Source of the DNA: a virus
Virus record (IMG/VR): IMGVR_UViG_3300045930_000367
Span: 1-27,055 of that record
Length of the DNA: 27,055 bases
Strand: one strand, 5' to 3'
Shown: positions 13,868 through 20,856 of the stretch, piece by piece
Layout of the letters: every line of letters starts with the position of its first letter
How positions within the stretch are numbered: position 1 is the first letter of the stretch
Program-made: the position numbers and the translations under genes
Notes under the pieces: generated by a model
What the model saw: the letters and a program-made list of their open reading frames with translations, nothing else
The model's database searches: none
What the model was told of the DNA's origin: nothing

Positions 13868-16316
13868 CCTCACCCACTTTGCCGGTACCGCGTTTAGCAC
13901 CTTCGGGCTCACCGCCGTCCTCGACCCACGGGCGCCGGGGGAGCCGACGCAACCGCTCTGGCTGGCCCGCGCCAACGCAACGCCGGTCCTGGCGGGATTG
14001 GCCCGCCCGGGGCGCACCATCCCGGTGCTGTTTCACACGACGCAGGGGACCGCCCGGACGGTGGACGAGGATCGCATCGTTCGGCTGCTGCGCCTGCTCG
14101 ACCCGACCAACCCGGAACCGCGCGAGCTCCGCGGCACGCTGACGCTCGATGACAACGCGGACGGCACGGCAGAGACGGCGCACACCGTCGCGGTGGACGT
14201 GGTCGTGGGGGCGCGCAATTGGGAGGAGGGCGGGCCGTACCGTGTCGTCTTCCACGCCGCCGAAGAGGTCTGGCGAGAGACGACGAACACGACGGACGGG
14301 CCGAACTCTCTGACGGCGGACGGCAGTTTTACCGTGGACAACGACGGCACGGCCCCGGCCCATCCGCAAATCCGCGTGACCTGGACGGCGCAGCGCTCCG
14401 CAGACGAGACGACGCAACTCGGGTGGAAGTACCGCGTGGTCGTGCCGGTCACGAACAACGGGACGCGGGATTGGAACAACGAGCTCATCCCGATCGCGCT
14501 CGGGGACACGACCGCCCTGACGACGGCGAAGGCGCTTGCCAGCGGGAACGACGTCCGGGTCCGTCTGGACGGCCGGGAGTTGCCGCGGCAGTTGCAGAAC
14601 TGGGATACCGCGTTTGGCTCCATGATCGTGCCCTTGACGCTCGGTGCCGGCGAGACGGCGAACCTGGAAATCGTCTACGGCAACCCGCAAGCCGGCGACC
14701 CGCGCGACGAGGATTTGACGCTCGACAAGTACGCGCATTCCGGCCTGCGTGGCTACGCCGCTTGGGACCTGGGGGCGGATACCGGCACGGCGACGGCGGG
14801 CGGCGCCTCGACCCTGACCGACTCCGGCAAGAGTTGGGTAACGAACCGGTGGGCGGGGGCAAGCATCCGCCTGGTCGGGGGCACCAGCGCCAACGAGACG
14901 CGGCGCGTCCTGAGCAACACGGATACCGTCATCACCGTCGATCGCGCCTGGCAGACGGCGCCGGACGCCACGTCCGTCTACGTGATCTGGATGTCGGGGA
15001 TCGCCTGTTGGGGCGGCGTGCGATCGGCCGGGGGCGCCGGGCCCACGATGACTGACGGATCGGCCAGTTTCCCGGCCGGCGGGCTGGTCGGCGGCGTGGT
15101 CGTGATTCACAACGGGACCGGCGCCGGCGCCACGCTCTACACCATCACCGCCAACACCGCGACCGTGCTGACGGTCACGCCCGATTTCCCGACGCTCGGC
15201 GCGTCGTCGGAGTACCGCGTGACCAAGTGGGGGTACGCCTCCTGGTACGTCGATCAGGTGGAGCATAGCGAACGGTGGCGCGGGCGCTTCCGGCTCAACC
15301 GGCATCAGTCGCGCCCGTCCCGCGTCTGGTTCCGCAGCGACGGCATCCCCGGCGCCTGGGATCGCGTCGTCACCCTGCGCAACGGCGACGACTACCGGCA
15401 ACTGCGCTGGACCGCCTTCGACGCCGGCGGCGGTGATAACGACTATATCGGTATGCTCGATGTCCGGCGCAAAAAGGGCGGGGATGATACGTTCCAGGAA
15501 GAGGGCTTTGCGGACGGGCTGGCCTACTACACGGCGTTGGGCATCATCGGCGTCCGCTTCGACTACGACTATTTGAACGAGGCCGGCGTGGGCAAAATCG
15601 TTTTACTCGCCAAGGCCCCCGGCGGCGAGGCCTGGGAGGTCGCGCACGAGACGACGACGACGCAGGCGACGCTGACCGCCCTTTCCCTGACCTACGTGGA
15701 CCTGACGCCGCTAGAGGGAGACTACCCGATCCACATCGCGCAATCGGTGTGGCCGGCGGACGAGGTGGAGATTCCGGACACGGCGGACGGCAACGACGAG
15801 GCCGATGTCTACGATGATGAAACGTTCGAGGTCTACCTCGATCCGTCTGACTGCCTGATCGACAGCACTGCGCCGTCCGCGTTCGAGGTGGATTGGGCGA
15901 CCGACGAAGCGGACGTGTACGACCTGCAAGCCACGATTGCCTACGGTGCTTCGGTCGCGGCGGCACTCGATCTGATCCGCATCGGCCGGCACGCCACGCT
16001 CGATGACTCCGGCGAGGGCGGCGGCTGGTTCCATCTGCCGTCTGGCGACGTGCTGGTGATCGATTGCGACACCGGCGAAATCTTCACCTACACCGGGGCG
16101 ATCGACGCCACGTCCTACACGAAAGAGCACGCCGCCTACGCCGCCGTCGTCTACGAGCGGATCACCGATCCGGACAATGACGGAAGCCTGATCGCCGTGC
16201 CGTCGTCGGACTGGATGCCGCTTGCCGGCGAGGCGACGACGACCGTGCAGGTGGCCGAGACGGGGATGGGGACGCTGTCGGTATACATAGTTTATCAGGA
16301 GGGCTACATTGTTTAG
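13863..16316 (+). CDS. Distal tail protein-like protein with large carbohydrate-binding-like insertions (817 aa)
   Basis: The frame continues upstream of the first in-frame TTG (13998) with good coding sequence (NLTHFAGTAFSTFGLTAVLD). A perfect GAGGAGG at 13850-13856 points to ATT 13863 as the start; an in-frame TAG at 13848 excludes anything further upstream. Residues 1-165 match siphovirus distal tail proteins (TIPVLFHT..., GGPYRVVFHAAEEVWRE, then FTVDNDGTAPAHPQI). Residues about 187-280 (YRVVVPVTNNGTRDWNNELI ... LEIVYGN) resemble DUF2341. Two similar 65-75-residue modules follow near residues 305 and 386, each ending in a 'T.iTV...W.t.p...S.Y.i' pattern. The rest (460-817) is beta-rich. 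Typical distal tail proteins are about 250-300 aa, so this is an evolved version that could bind host glycans. Confidence 0.75.
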   Translation: MNLTHFAGTAFSTFGLTAVLDPRAPGEPTQPLWLARANATPVLAGLARPGRTIPVLFHTTQGTARTVDEDRIVRLLRLLDPTNPEPRELRGTLTLDDNADGTAETAHTVAVDVVVGARNWEEGGPYRVVFHAAEEVWRETTNTTDGPNSLTADGSFTVDNDGTAPAHPQIRVTWTAQRSADETTQLGWKYRVVVPVTNNGTRDWNNELIPIALGDTTALTTAKALASGNDVRVRLDGRELPRQLQNWDTAFGSMIVPLTLGAGETANLEIVYGNPQAGDPRDEDLTLDKYAHSGLRGYAAWDLGADTGTATAGGASTLTDSGKSWVTNRWAGASIRLVGGTSANETRRVLSNTDTVITVDRAWQTAPDATSVYVIWMSGIACWGGVRSAGGAGPTMTDGSASFPAGGLVGGVVVIHNGTGAGATLYTITANTATVLTVTPDFPTLGASSEYRVTKWGYASWYVDQVEHSERWRGRFRLNRHQSRPSRVWFRSDGIPGAWDRVVTLRNGDDYRQLRWTAFDAGGGDNDYIGMLDVRRKKGGDDTFQEEGFADGLAYYTALGIIGVRFDYDYLNEAGVGKIVLLAKAPGGEAWEVAHETTTTQATLTALSLTYVDLTPLEGDYPIHIAQSVWPADEVEIPDTADGNDEADVYDDETFEVYLDPSDCLIDSTAPSAFEVDWATDEADVYDLQATIAYGASVAAALDLIRIGRHATLDDSGEGGGWFHLPSGDVLVIDCDTGEIFTYTGAIDATSYTKEHAAYAAVVYERITDPDNDGSLIAVPSSDWMPLAGEATTTVQVAETGMGTLSVYIVYQEGYIV

Positions 16317-16317
16317 C

Positions 16318-16866
16318 CTACTCCACGTTCGCCCAACTGACGCCTCGCCAAACGGCATAGACGGTTGTTGCCCCGACCCCGAGGCGGCGAGCGATGCGGT
16401 AGGCGCTCTCAGTCCCCCTGAGTGCCCGAATCTCGCGCACAAGGGCGGGCGTGAGTTTGGCCTGCGATCCGCGCTGGGTGTTCTCCGCGTTTGTTACCGG
16501 CTCGACGTGGTCAGGATTCACGCAGGATCGCTGCCGGCAGAGGTGGTCAAGTTGCATGCCGCCAGGGACCGGCCCCCGGAGTCGTTCGTAAACGATACGA
16601 TGGGCATACAAGCCACCCACGGTCCCATATCCGGTATCGGTATTGACGGCCCGCTGCCAAATCCAACAGGGGGTTTCGTGGCCCCGATCTTCCTCGATCC
16701 ATTCGACGGGGGAGCGGCCCAATCGGGCACGGTGCCCACGCAGAAACCGCTTAGGCTGCCCCTTGACATGACCGAATTCGGGCCAGTCGCACTTAGCGAT
16801 CGACGTCGTGCCACCGCACCCACACTGACACAGACCGAGGGGGATGGTGGTATCTTCCGGGGGCAT
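16318..16866 (-). CDS. HNH endonuclease with zinc site and C-terminal helix-turn-helix (182 aa), antisense
   Basis: ATG 16866 is set by AAGGAGGT seven bases upstream on that strand; the long upstream extension is a shadow of the sense genes. The N-terminus holds CQCGCGGTTSIAKC, a likely zinc knuckle. Then come TPCWIWQRAVNTDTGYGTV and the HNH_3 core MQLDHLCRQRSCVNPDHVEP with VTNAENTQRG. The C-terminus (KLTPALVREIRALR ... YRIARRLGVGATTVYAVWRG) is an HTH homologous to that of the other antisense HNH protein. Its stop is one base from the stop of the distal tail gene. It shares domain order, orientation and promoter type with that protein, so the two probably are related homing genes at two sites in the same operon. 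Confidence 0.88.
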   Translation of the reverse strand: MPPEDTTIPLGLCQCGCGGTTSIAKCDWPEFGHVKGQPKRFLRGHRARLGRSPVEWIEEDRGHETPCWIWQRAVNTDTGYGTVGGLYAHRIVYERLRGPVPGGMQLDHLCRQRSCVNPDHVEPVTNAENTQRGSQAKLTPALVREIRALRGTESAYRIARRLGVGATTVYAVWRGVSWANVE

Positions 16867-16945
16867 TCTGCTGACCTCCTTCTCAGGTCGGTGGGATGCC
16901 GTGGCCGGGGCGTTCGCAGCGCCGCCGGCCGTTCGCGTTGCCCGA

Positions 16946-16975
16946 ATTATACCGGAAAGGCAGGCTGAATGTCGC
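16946..16975 (-). promoter_or_regulatory. Promoter of antisense HNH gene 3
   Basis: The - strand has TATAAT (16951-16946) with an 18-base spacer from GCGACA (16975-16970). The -35 overlaps the ATG of the + strand gene at 16969. As with HNH gene 2, the promoter lies over the translation start of the next sense gene. Confidence 0.55.
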
Positions 16976-17262
16976 TGCGCACCTACCCGACCGATCTGGT
17001 CACGGATCCGGCGCTCGTGGCGGCGGCGACGGCGGAAGGGATGTCGCCGACCGATGCCGCCAACCTGATCGGTCGGCTGAAGCCGGAGCAGATCCGGGGG
17101 CTGGAGACGTGGATCACCTCGCCGGAGTCCTACGGCGCCGGGGTGGATGAGTGGCGGGCGAAGTGGCCGCAGCTCGCGAGCCGCACCGATCAGGAGGTCC
17201 GGGTGCTTATGCGCTGGCTGGCCGAGCGGACGCCGGCCATCGTGCACGATCCGGGCTTCTGA
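16969..17262 (+). CDS. Small helical tail-region protein (97 aa)
   Basis: The start follows GAAAGGCAGG, a weak ribosome-binding site. The protein is mostly helical (DPALVAAATAEGMSPTDAANLIGRL, PEQIRGLETWIT, DQEVRVLMRWLAERTPA). It lies between the distal tail protein and the hub-like protein, from which it is separated by one base. No family is recognised. It might be a small baseplate or chaperone protein. Its upstream region was probably split from the distal tail gene when the HNH gene inserted. Confidence 0.65.
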   Translation: MSLRTYPTDLVTDPALVAAATAEGMSPTDAANLIGRLKPEQIRGLETWITSPESYGAGVDEWRAKWPQLASRTDQEVRVLMRWLAERTPAIVHDPGF

Positions 17263-17263
17263 C

Positions 17264-18280
17264 GTGCCTGCCACCGCCCTTGCTCAGGTCGGATTCAATT
17301 GCCCGGACTGGCGTGCGCCGCGCCGGCTCAACGCCGCCAACGTCATCGTCGCCTGGCAGATGAGCGCCCCGGCGCGCTTCTCGGCGTTCTTCCCATCCGG
17401 CACGCGCTTCCCCTGCGCCGGCGGCGACCCGAAGGGGCTGTGGCTCTACTACCGACATCCGATTCATGGGGTGTTCGGCGGCTACGTGCAGGACGCGCCG
17501 ATTGATTGGGGGCAGGGTGTGGTCGAGGTGGCCGCGGTCGATTTCTCGGCGACCCTGGCGCACCGGCTGACGCCGGACGGCTATGCGCAAAAGGCGGCGA
17601 CGGCGGGGGAGCTGGTGACGCGGGCGCTGTCCGACTCCGAGACCGAGGACCCGCTCGGCTGGGAGGTCGAAGCCGACGAAGTGCCGCCCTACGTGGACTG
17701 GGAGTGGCGGGACGAGGACGTGCTCTCGGTGATGGCGTCGCTCGCCGCCTCCACCGGCCAGGAATGGCGGATGACGACCGATGAGCGCAAGGTCGTTACG
17801 CTCGAATGGCGGCACCGGATCGGGCGCGACCAGCGGCGGAAGGTGCTGCTCTGCGACGGCTACGGCGTGGGCGGCCGGCTCGACGACAGTATCGCCGGGG
17901 TGGCCAACGTCATCCGGGCGACGGCGAGTGATGCCCGGTGGGAGGATGCGGCGCGGGTCACGGTGCAGGATGACGACTCGGTCCTGACCTACGGGCGGCG
18001 CTACGCCAGCCGGCGCTATCTGGATGTGGGGACGCGGGCAACCGTCGAACCGCGGGCACGGGCGGATGTGGCGCAATCGGCCAAGCCGGCGCAGACGGTG
18101 GACCTGCTGATGGCGCACATGGACCCGCGCGGGCACCTGATCCGGGAGGGCGACACGATCCTCTACCAGAGCCGGGCGCAGGGGAAGCGCCTCGACGTGC
18201 GGGTGCTGGGCCGCGAGGTCAACACGGCAACCGGGTTCGTGCGGCTAGTGGGGACGGCGACCGATACGGAGTACGGCTAA
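17264..18280 (+). CDS. Tail hub / minor tail protein (Gp37-like, 338 aa)
   Basis: GTG 17264 is chosen because it follows the preceding TGA by one base; the long upstream frame is a shadow of the previous gene. Residues 20-95 (NVIVAWQMSAPARFSAFFPSG, WLYYRHPIHGVFGGYVQDAPIDWG, VEVAAVDFSATLAHRL) have the beta-barrel pattern of siphovirus tail hub proteins such as ReqiPepy6 Gp37-like or T4 gp27-like. A helical/strand region with DEDVLSVMASLAASTGQEWRM follows, then a second barrel half (ARVTVQDDDSVLTYGRRYASR) and a final LIREGDTILYQS. It would cap the tube and connect to the tip. It shares TAATG with the next gene. Confidence 0.72.
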   Translation: MPATALAQVGFNCPDWRAPRRLNAANVIVAWQMSAPARFSAFFPSGTRFPCAGGDPKGLWLYYRHPIHGVFGGYVQDAPIDWGQGVVEVAAVDFSATLAHRLTPDGYAQKAATAGELVTRALSDSETEDPLGWEVEADEVPPYVDWEWRDEDVLSVMASLAASTGQEWRMTTDERKVVTLEWRHRIGRDQRRKVLLCDGYGVGGRLDDSIAGVANVIRATASDARWEDAARVTVQDDDSVLTYGRRYASRRYLDVGTRATVEPRARADVAQSAKPAQTVDLLMAHMDPRGHLIREGDTILYQSRAQGKRLDVRVLGREVNTATGFVRLVGTATDTEYG

Positions 18281-18837
18281 TGCCCATCATCCGCCCTGCC
18301 GCCAAGACGCCGCCCGGCGCGGGGCTCGATCTGGTCGGGCCGCGCCGGGAAGGCTACCAGTCCAACCGGGAGATGCGCACGCAGGATGCGCGGACTGCCA
18401 AATACCGGCAGGAGCAGGCCATCGCCCGACCGACGATCACGATGGGGCCGTGGTACTGGGTCAATCTGCCGGCGTCCGCGACGACCGAGGGGCAGTTGAT
18501 CCTGCCGGACACGACGACAACATTAGCCCTCACCGGCAACCGACCACGGACGCCGGCCGCCGGCCGCGTGGTCGGCTGTACGTTGACGCTCTCGGCCGGG
18601 ACCGTCTCGGGTAGCCTGTCGGTCGGCGTCGAGATCGACAACGTCTATTTCGACCTGGCGGCGAGCGTAACGGCGGGCGACGGGTTCGCCCAATCGTGGG
18701 TCGGCTGGGCACTCGGCGTACCGTTCGCCGCCGGCGCGGCCATCGAGGCATCCATTCTCACCGCATCGCTGAGCCCGACGACGTTGGAGGCGCGGGTAGA
18801 GCTCTACCTGATGCTGGGCGAGTCCGCGGCAGGCTAG
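18280..18837 (+). CDS. Tail-tip beta-sandwich protein, possible receptor-binding head (185 aa)
   Basis: The start overlaps the previous stop (TAATG). Residues 25-50 form a charged helix (SNREMRTQDARTAKYRQEQ). From residue 55 on the sequence is beta (YWVNLPASATTEGQLIL, VGCTLTLSAGTVSGSLSVGVEIDN, FAAGAAIEASILTAS, TLEARVELYLML). A helical stem followed by a C-terminal sandwich is typical of small receptor-binding or tip proteins. There is no host-specific motif. The stop TAG shares the palindromic CTAG with the stop of an antisense mini-gene. Confidence 0.65.
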   Translation: MPIIRPAAKTPPGAGLDLVGPRREGYQSNREMRTQDARTAKYRQEQAIARPTITMGPWYWVNLPASATTEGQLILPDTTTTLALTGNRPRTPAAGRVVGCTLTLSAGTVSGSLSVGVEIDNVYFDLAASVTAGDGFAQSWVGWALGVPFAAGAAIEASILTASLSPTTLEARVELYLMLGESAAG

Positions 18838-18917
18838 ACCCACCCCAATGCCCGGAGCCAGAGGATGGCCAGCAAGATGGCGATGACGACGAACAACACC
18901 ACGATCCTCCGAGGCAT
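18834..18917 (-). CDS. 27-aa single-span membrane peptide, antisense
   Basis: ATG 18917 has GGGAGGG eight bases upstream on the - strand. The product MPRRIVVLFVVIAILLAILW plus a short LRALGWV tail is a classical one-span peptide with a positive N-terminus. Its TAG is read from the same CTAG as the stop of the sense gene, a four-base overlap. Too short for automatic gene finding. It could be a regulator or toxin-like or lysis-inhibiting peptide. Those roles are only guesses. Confidence 0.5.
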   Translation of the reverse strand: MPRRIVVLFVVIAILLAILWLRALGWV

Positions 18918-19118
18918 GGCGCGTCCCTCCCGTGGCACCGGGTCTAGGAACATCGGACTAGGCCGAACGGGTGAGGCGACACCATGCGCGGGAGTCTACG
19001 CCCGCCGTCGCCATTGTGCTAGCACCGTATCTCCCGTAACAGATCGGCGCATCGGTAGGGCTACCGGGATCGCCGGGGAGGCCGGCGAACCGCTCCGTCG
19101 TGTCGCGCGGTCGGTCCC
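18918..19118. other. 201-base intergenic region before the lysis genes
   Basis: No convincing gene. It contains the perfect palindrome GTGCTAGCAC (19016-19025) and two TCTAGG/ACTAGG copies near 18942 and 18957. These could be part of a regulatory site for the antisense peptide or the downstream genes. No clear promoter was recognised. Confidence 0.3.
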
Positions 19119-19430
19119 GTGGACGACGTAGGCGCGGCGTGGCAGATCGCCGGCCAAACCGTCCCGACGCCGACCGATCCCGGCGACGTGAACGCGGTCC
19201 TGGCGTGGGGGCTGACGCTGACGATCGCGGCGCTGGTGGCCCTCTTCTGGCAACTGGTCAAAACCAAGGACGGCGAACGGGACCGACTTATCAAAACCAT
19301 TGACGCCCTGACCGATGCGAATAAAGAGCACTCTGAGTCGAACGTGGCGGCGACGGCGACGATGCGGGACATGATTACCGAGCTGGTGCGCCTGCGGGAG
19401 CGCCTGGAGGATCGGAGGCCGGCGCGATGA
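19119..19430 (+). CDS. Single-span membrane protein with coiled coil (103 aa)
   Basis: GTG 19119 has no strong Shine-Dalgarno. The protein has one membrane span (AVLAWGLTLTIAALVALFW, residues 26-44) followed by a long charged helix (KTKDGERDRLIKTIDALTDA, then ATMRDMITELVRLRERLEDR). This resembles phage XhlA-type or holin-accessory proteins, which are anchored in the inner membrane with a cytoplasmic helix. The location at the start of the lysis region fits. The next gene overlaps by ATGA. A holin role cannot be shown. Confidence 0.6.
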   Translation: MDDVGAAWQIAGQTVPTPTDPGDVNAVLAWGLTLTIAALVALFWQLVKTKDGERDRLIKTIDALTDANKEHSESNVAATATMRDMITELVRLRERLEDRRPAR

Positions 19431-19633
19431 ACTGGCCACGCCTCTTCCGCCGCAAGCCCCGGCCCGTGGTCCTGACCGAGCGGGAGCGGGAGGTGCTTGA
19501 TCAGATCGCGCGCAACCGGCGGGCGGCGGTCGAGACGAAGCGCGCGGCCGAGGAGGCGCGGCGGGTGCTGCGCCGGATGCCCACGGGCAACACGTTCGAG
19601 TTGAGCGCATTCCCGGAGCAGGTGGACCGATGA
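19427..19633 (+). CDS. Small basic helical protein (68 aa)
   Basis: It overlaps the previous stop by ATGA. It opens with NWPRLFRRKPRP, then a single long helix (LTEREREVLDQIARNRRAAVETKRAAEEARRVLRRM, residues 16-51). The composition is strongly basic and coiled-coil-like. It is probably soluble and might pair with the helix of the upstream membrane protein. No family is recognised. Its stop lies five bases from the stop of the antisense gene that follows. Confidence 0.6.
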   Translation: MNWPRLFRRKPRPVVLTEREREVLDQIARNRRAAVETKRAAEEARRVLRRMPTGNTFELSAFPEQVDR

Positions 19634-19638
19634 GCGGA

Positions 19639-19929
19639 TTAGCGGTCCATGCCGAGCAGGCGCAGGTCCGCTTCCTCAAGCGTTTCGAGCAGCATCGTTA
19701 TCCCGAGCGAATCGTCACACAGCATTCGGTTCGCCCACATCGCCGCGATTACCGCCCCGATGCGCGCCAGGGAGGCGCGGAGGGCGTGCTCGGCTTCGGC
19801 CGCTGCATAGGCCCTGGGCGGGATCGCCGGCACCATATAGGTCCCGCGTCCTGTCGGCACGCCGGGGGGATCGCTGAGGTCGATCGGGCCGCGCGCGCGG
19901 AGTGCCCTGGTCAAGAGGTCATCGTCCAT
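19639..19929 (-). CDS. Antisense protein of unknown function (96 aa)
   Basis: On the - strand, ATG 19929 opens a frame with convincing composition: DDDLLTRALRARGPIDLSDP, then AYAAAEAEHALRASLARIGAVIAAMWANRML and a C-terminal MLLETLEEADLRLLGMD helix. The competing + strand frame (19630-19959) is rich in Arg, His and Cys and looks like a shadow. The gene has no Shine-Dalgarno. It has TGGTAGGAT exactly six bases before the ATG, so it could be leaderless. Its divergent partner starts at 19956. It ends five bases from the stop of the coiled-coil gene. Confidence 0.55.
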   Translation of the reverse strand: MDDDLLTRALRARGPIDLSDPPGVPTGRGTYMVPAIPPRAYAAAEAEHALRASLARIGAVIAAMWANRMLCDDSLGITMLLETLEEADLRLLGMDR

Positions 19930-19935
19930 GCCCCA

Positions 19936-19944
19936 ATCCTACCA
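19936..19944 (-). promoter_or_regulatory. Extended -10 (TGGTAGGAT) with leaderless spacing
   Basis: Read on the - strand: TGG-TAGGAT, TGGGGC (six bases), then ATG 19929. A transcript starting at the usual distance from the -10 would begin at the ATG itself. Confidence 0.5.
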
Positions 19945-19955
19945 CGGAGCGCGCC

Positions 19956-20348
19956 ATGACCGACCGTTGGCGACCGCTCTTCCTCTGGGCGCTGGCGGTG
20001 GCCGCGGTCTGGTGCGCCCTCCATTTGCTCGGCGTGGTCGGCTCGCGCTGGGGCCTGTACGCCCTGGTCGCCGGTGGCGTCGTCTACGCCAACATCGTCG
20101 TGGTCATGCTGGTGGGAACGCGGCGGTGGACGGCGCGTGGCCTGGGGCTGATGTGCGCCCTGCTGGTGGACGCCTACCTGTTCGGGCGGTTGCTCGGAGC
20201 GACGGCACTGGGCTGGGTCGATCCGCCGGGTAGGCTCGAGCGCGAGCTCAGCTGGGCGCTCTTCATCGTCGGGGGTGTGCTCCTGACCTGGGGCATCCTC
20301 GATTGGTGGCGGGAGCGCTGGGATGAATCGGCACGGCACGATCTGTGA
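19956..20348 (+). CDS. Four-span membrane protein (130 aa)
   Basis: ATG 19956 has CGGAG nine bases upstream. Four hydrophobic spans are visible: LFLWALAVAAVWCALHLLGVV, WGLYALVAGGVVYANIVVVML, GLGLMCALLVDAYLFGRLLGA and WALFIVGGVLLTWGILDWW. Short charged loops (GTRRWTARG, DPPGRLERE) separate them. It lies in the lysis region, upstream of the endolysin. It could be a holin or a host-surface membrane protein. No family motif is recognised. Confidence 0.65.
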   Translation: MTDRWRPLFLWALAVAAVWCALHLLGVVGSRWGLYALVAGGVVYANIVVVMLVGTRRWTARGLGLMCALLVDAYLFGRLLGATALGWVDPPGRLERELSWALFIVGGVLLTWGILDWWRERWDESARHDL

Positions 20349-20361
20349 CCGGAGGGTCACG

Positions 20362-20370
20362 TGATAAACT
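20362..20370 (+). promoter_or_regulatory. Extended -10 (TGATAAACT) with leaderless spacing
   Basis: TGA-TAAACT is followed by CGGCAC (six bases) and ATG 20377. There is no Shine-Dalgarno at that start, so leaderless initiation is likely if this promoter is used. Confidence 0.5.
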
Positions 20371-20376
20371 CGGCAC

Positions 20377-20856
20377 ATGACGCGGACGCTGTCGGTGGCT
20401 CTCTCGCTGATGCTGGCGGCGATCGTCCTGCTTGGAGCGGTGGCGCTGATCGGGTTGTCTGCGCCGCCTATCACCTCGGACGCGACGGCGCCGTCACCGT
20501 CGATCGTTTCGACTGCCAATCTGATGCCGGTTGGGACCTCCACGCCGGACCAGTTGTCCACCATCGAGGCGTTGTTATGGCCCACGCTGACGCCCTCGCC
20601 GGTGCCGACGCGGCGACCGACGCCGACGTTCGTGCCGTGCGGGCCGGAACCGCCGGACGGGGCGATCTGCTGGCACCCGGCCGTACCGAGCCCCACGCGG
20701 ACACCCAGCCCGCCCCTGACTCCCACGCCGTTGCCGGACTGTTCGTCCGTCTCGGACGACTACAGCGGCTTCTGTCGGCATTCCTCGACAAGCACGCCGA
20801 CCCGCGCGCCGGCCGGGTTGACGGGTGGGGACGCCGGAGGGTCGATCGGTGACTAG
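20377..20856 (+). CDS. Secreted or membrane-anchored Pro/Thr-rich protein (159 aa)
   Basis: The first 30 residues (RTLSVALSLMLAAIVLLGAVALIGL) form a signal peptide or N-terminal anchor without a lipobox Cys. The remainder is low-complexity Pro/Thr/Ser (TPSPVPTRRPTPTFVPCG, SPTRTPSPPLTPTPLPDCS) with two Cys pairs (C...C near residues 88-97 and 122-132). Such linkers are typical of cell-surface proteins in Chloroflexota and related groups. The gene lies just before the endolysin and overlaps it by eight bases. It may be a surface protein expressed in the lysogen, or an outer lysis partner. Neither is proven. Confidence 0.65.
   Translation: MTRTLSVALSLMLAAIVLLGAVALIGLSAPPITSDATAPSPSIVSTANLMPVGTSTPDQLSTIEALLWPTLTPSPVPTRRPTPTFVPCGPEPPDGAICWHPAVPSPTRTPSPPLTPTPLPDCSSVSDDYSGFCRHSSTSTPTRAPAGLTGGDAGGSIGD

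Noticed and set aside
16309-16968. Long + strand frame over the antisense HNH gene 3
   Set aside because: Same reason: the - strand frame has HNH_3 and HTH motifs and a good start.
13277-17262. Group I or II introns or inteins hosting the HNH genes
   Set aside because: Flanking genes are complete and no intron core or splice-junction residues were seen; the HNH genes are free-standing and, in two cases, antisense.
19630-19959. + strand frame of 109 codons overlapping the antisense gene at 19639-19929
   Set aside because: It starts with an attractive ATGA overlap, but the residues (Arg/His/Cys/Gly-rich, no fold pattern) look like a shadow; the - strand frame has better composition and a promoter.
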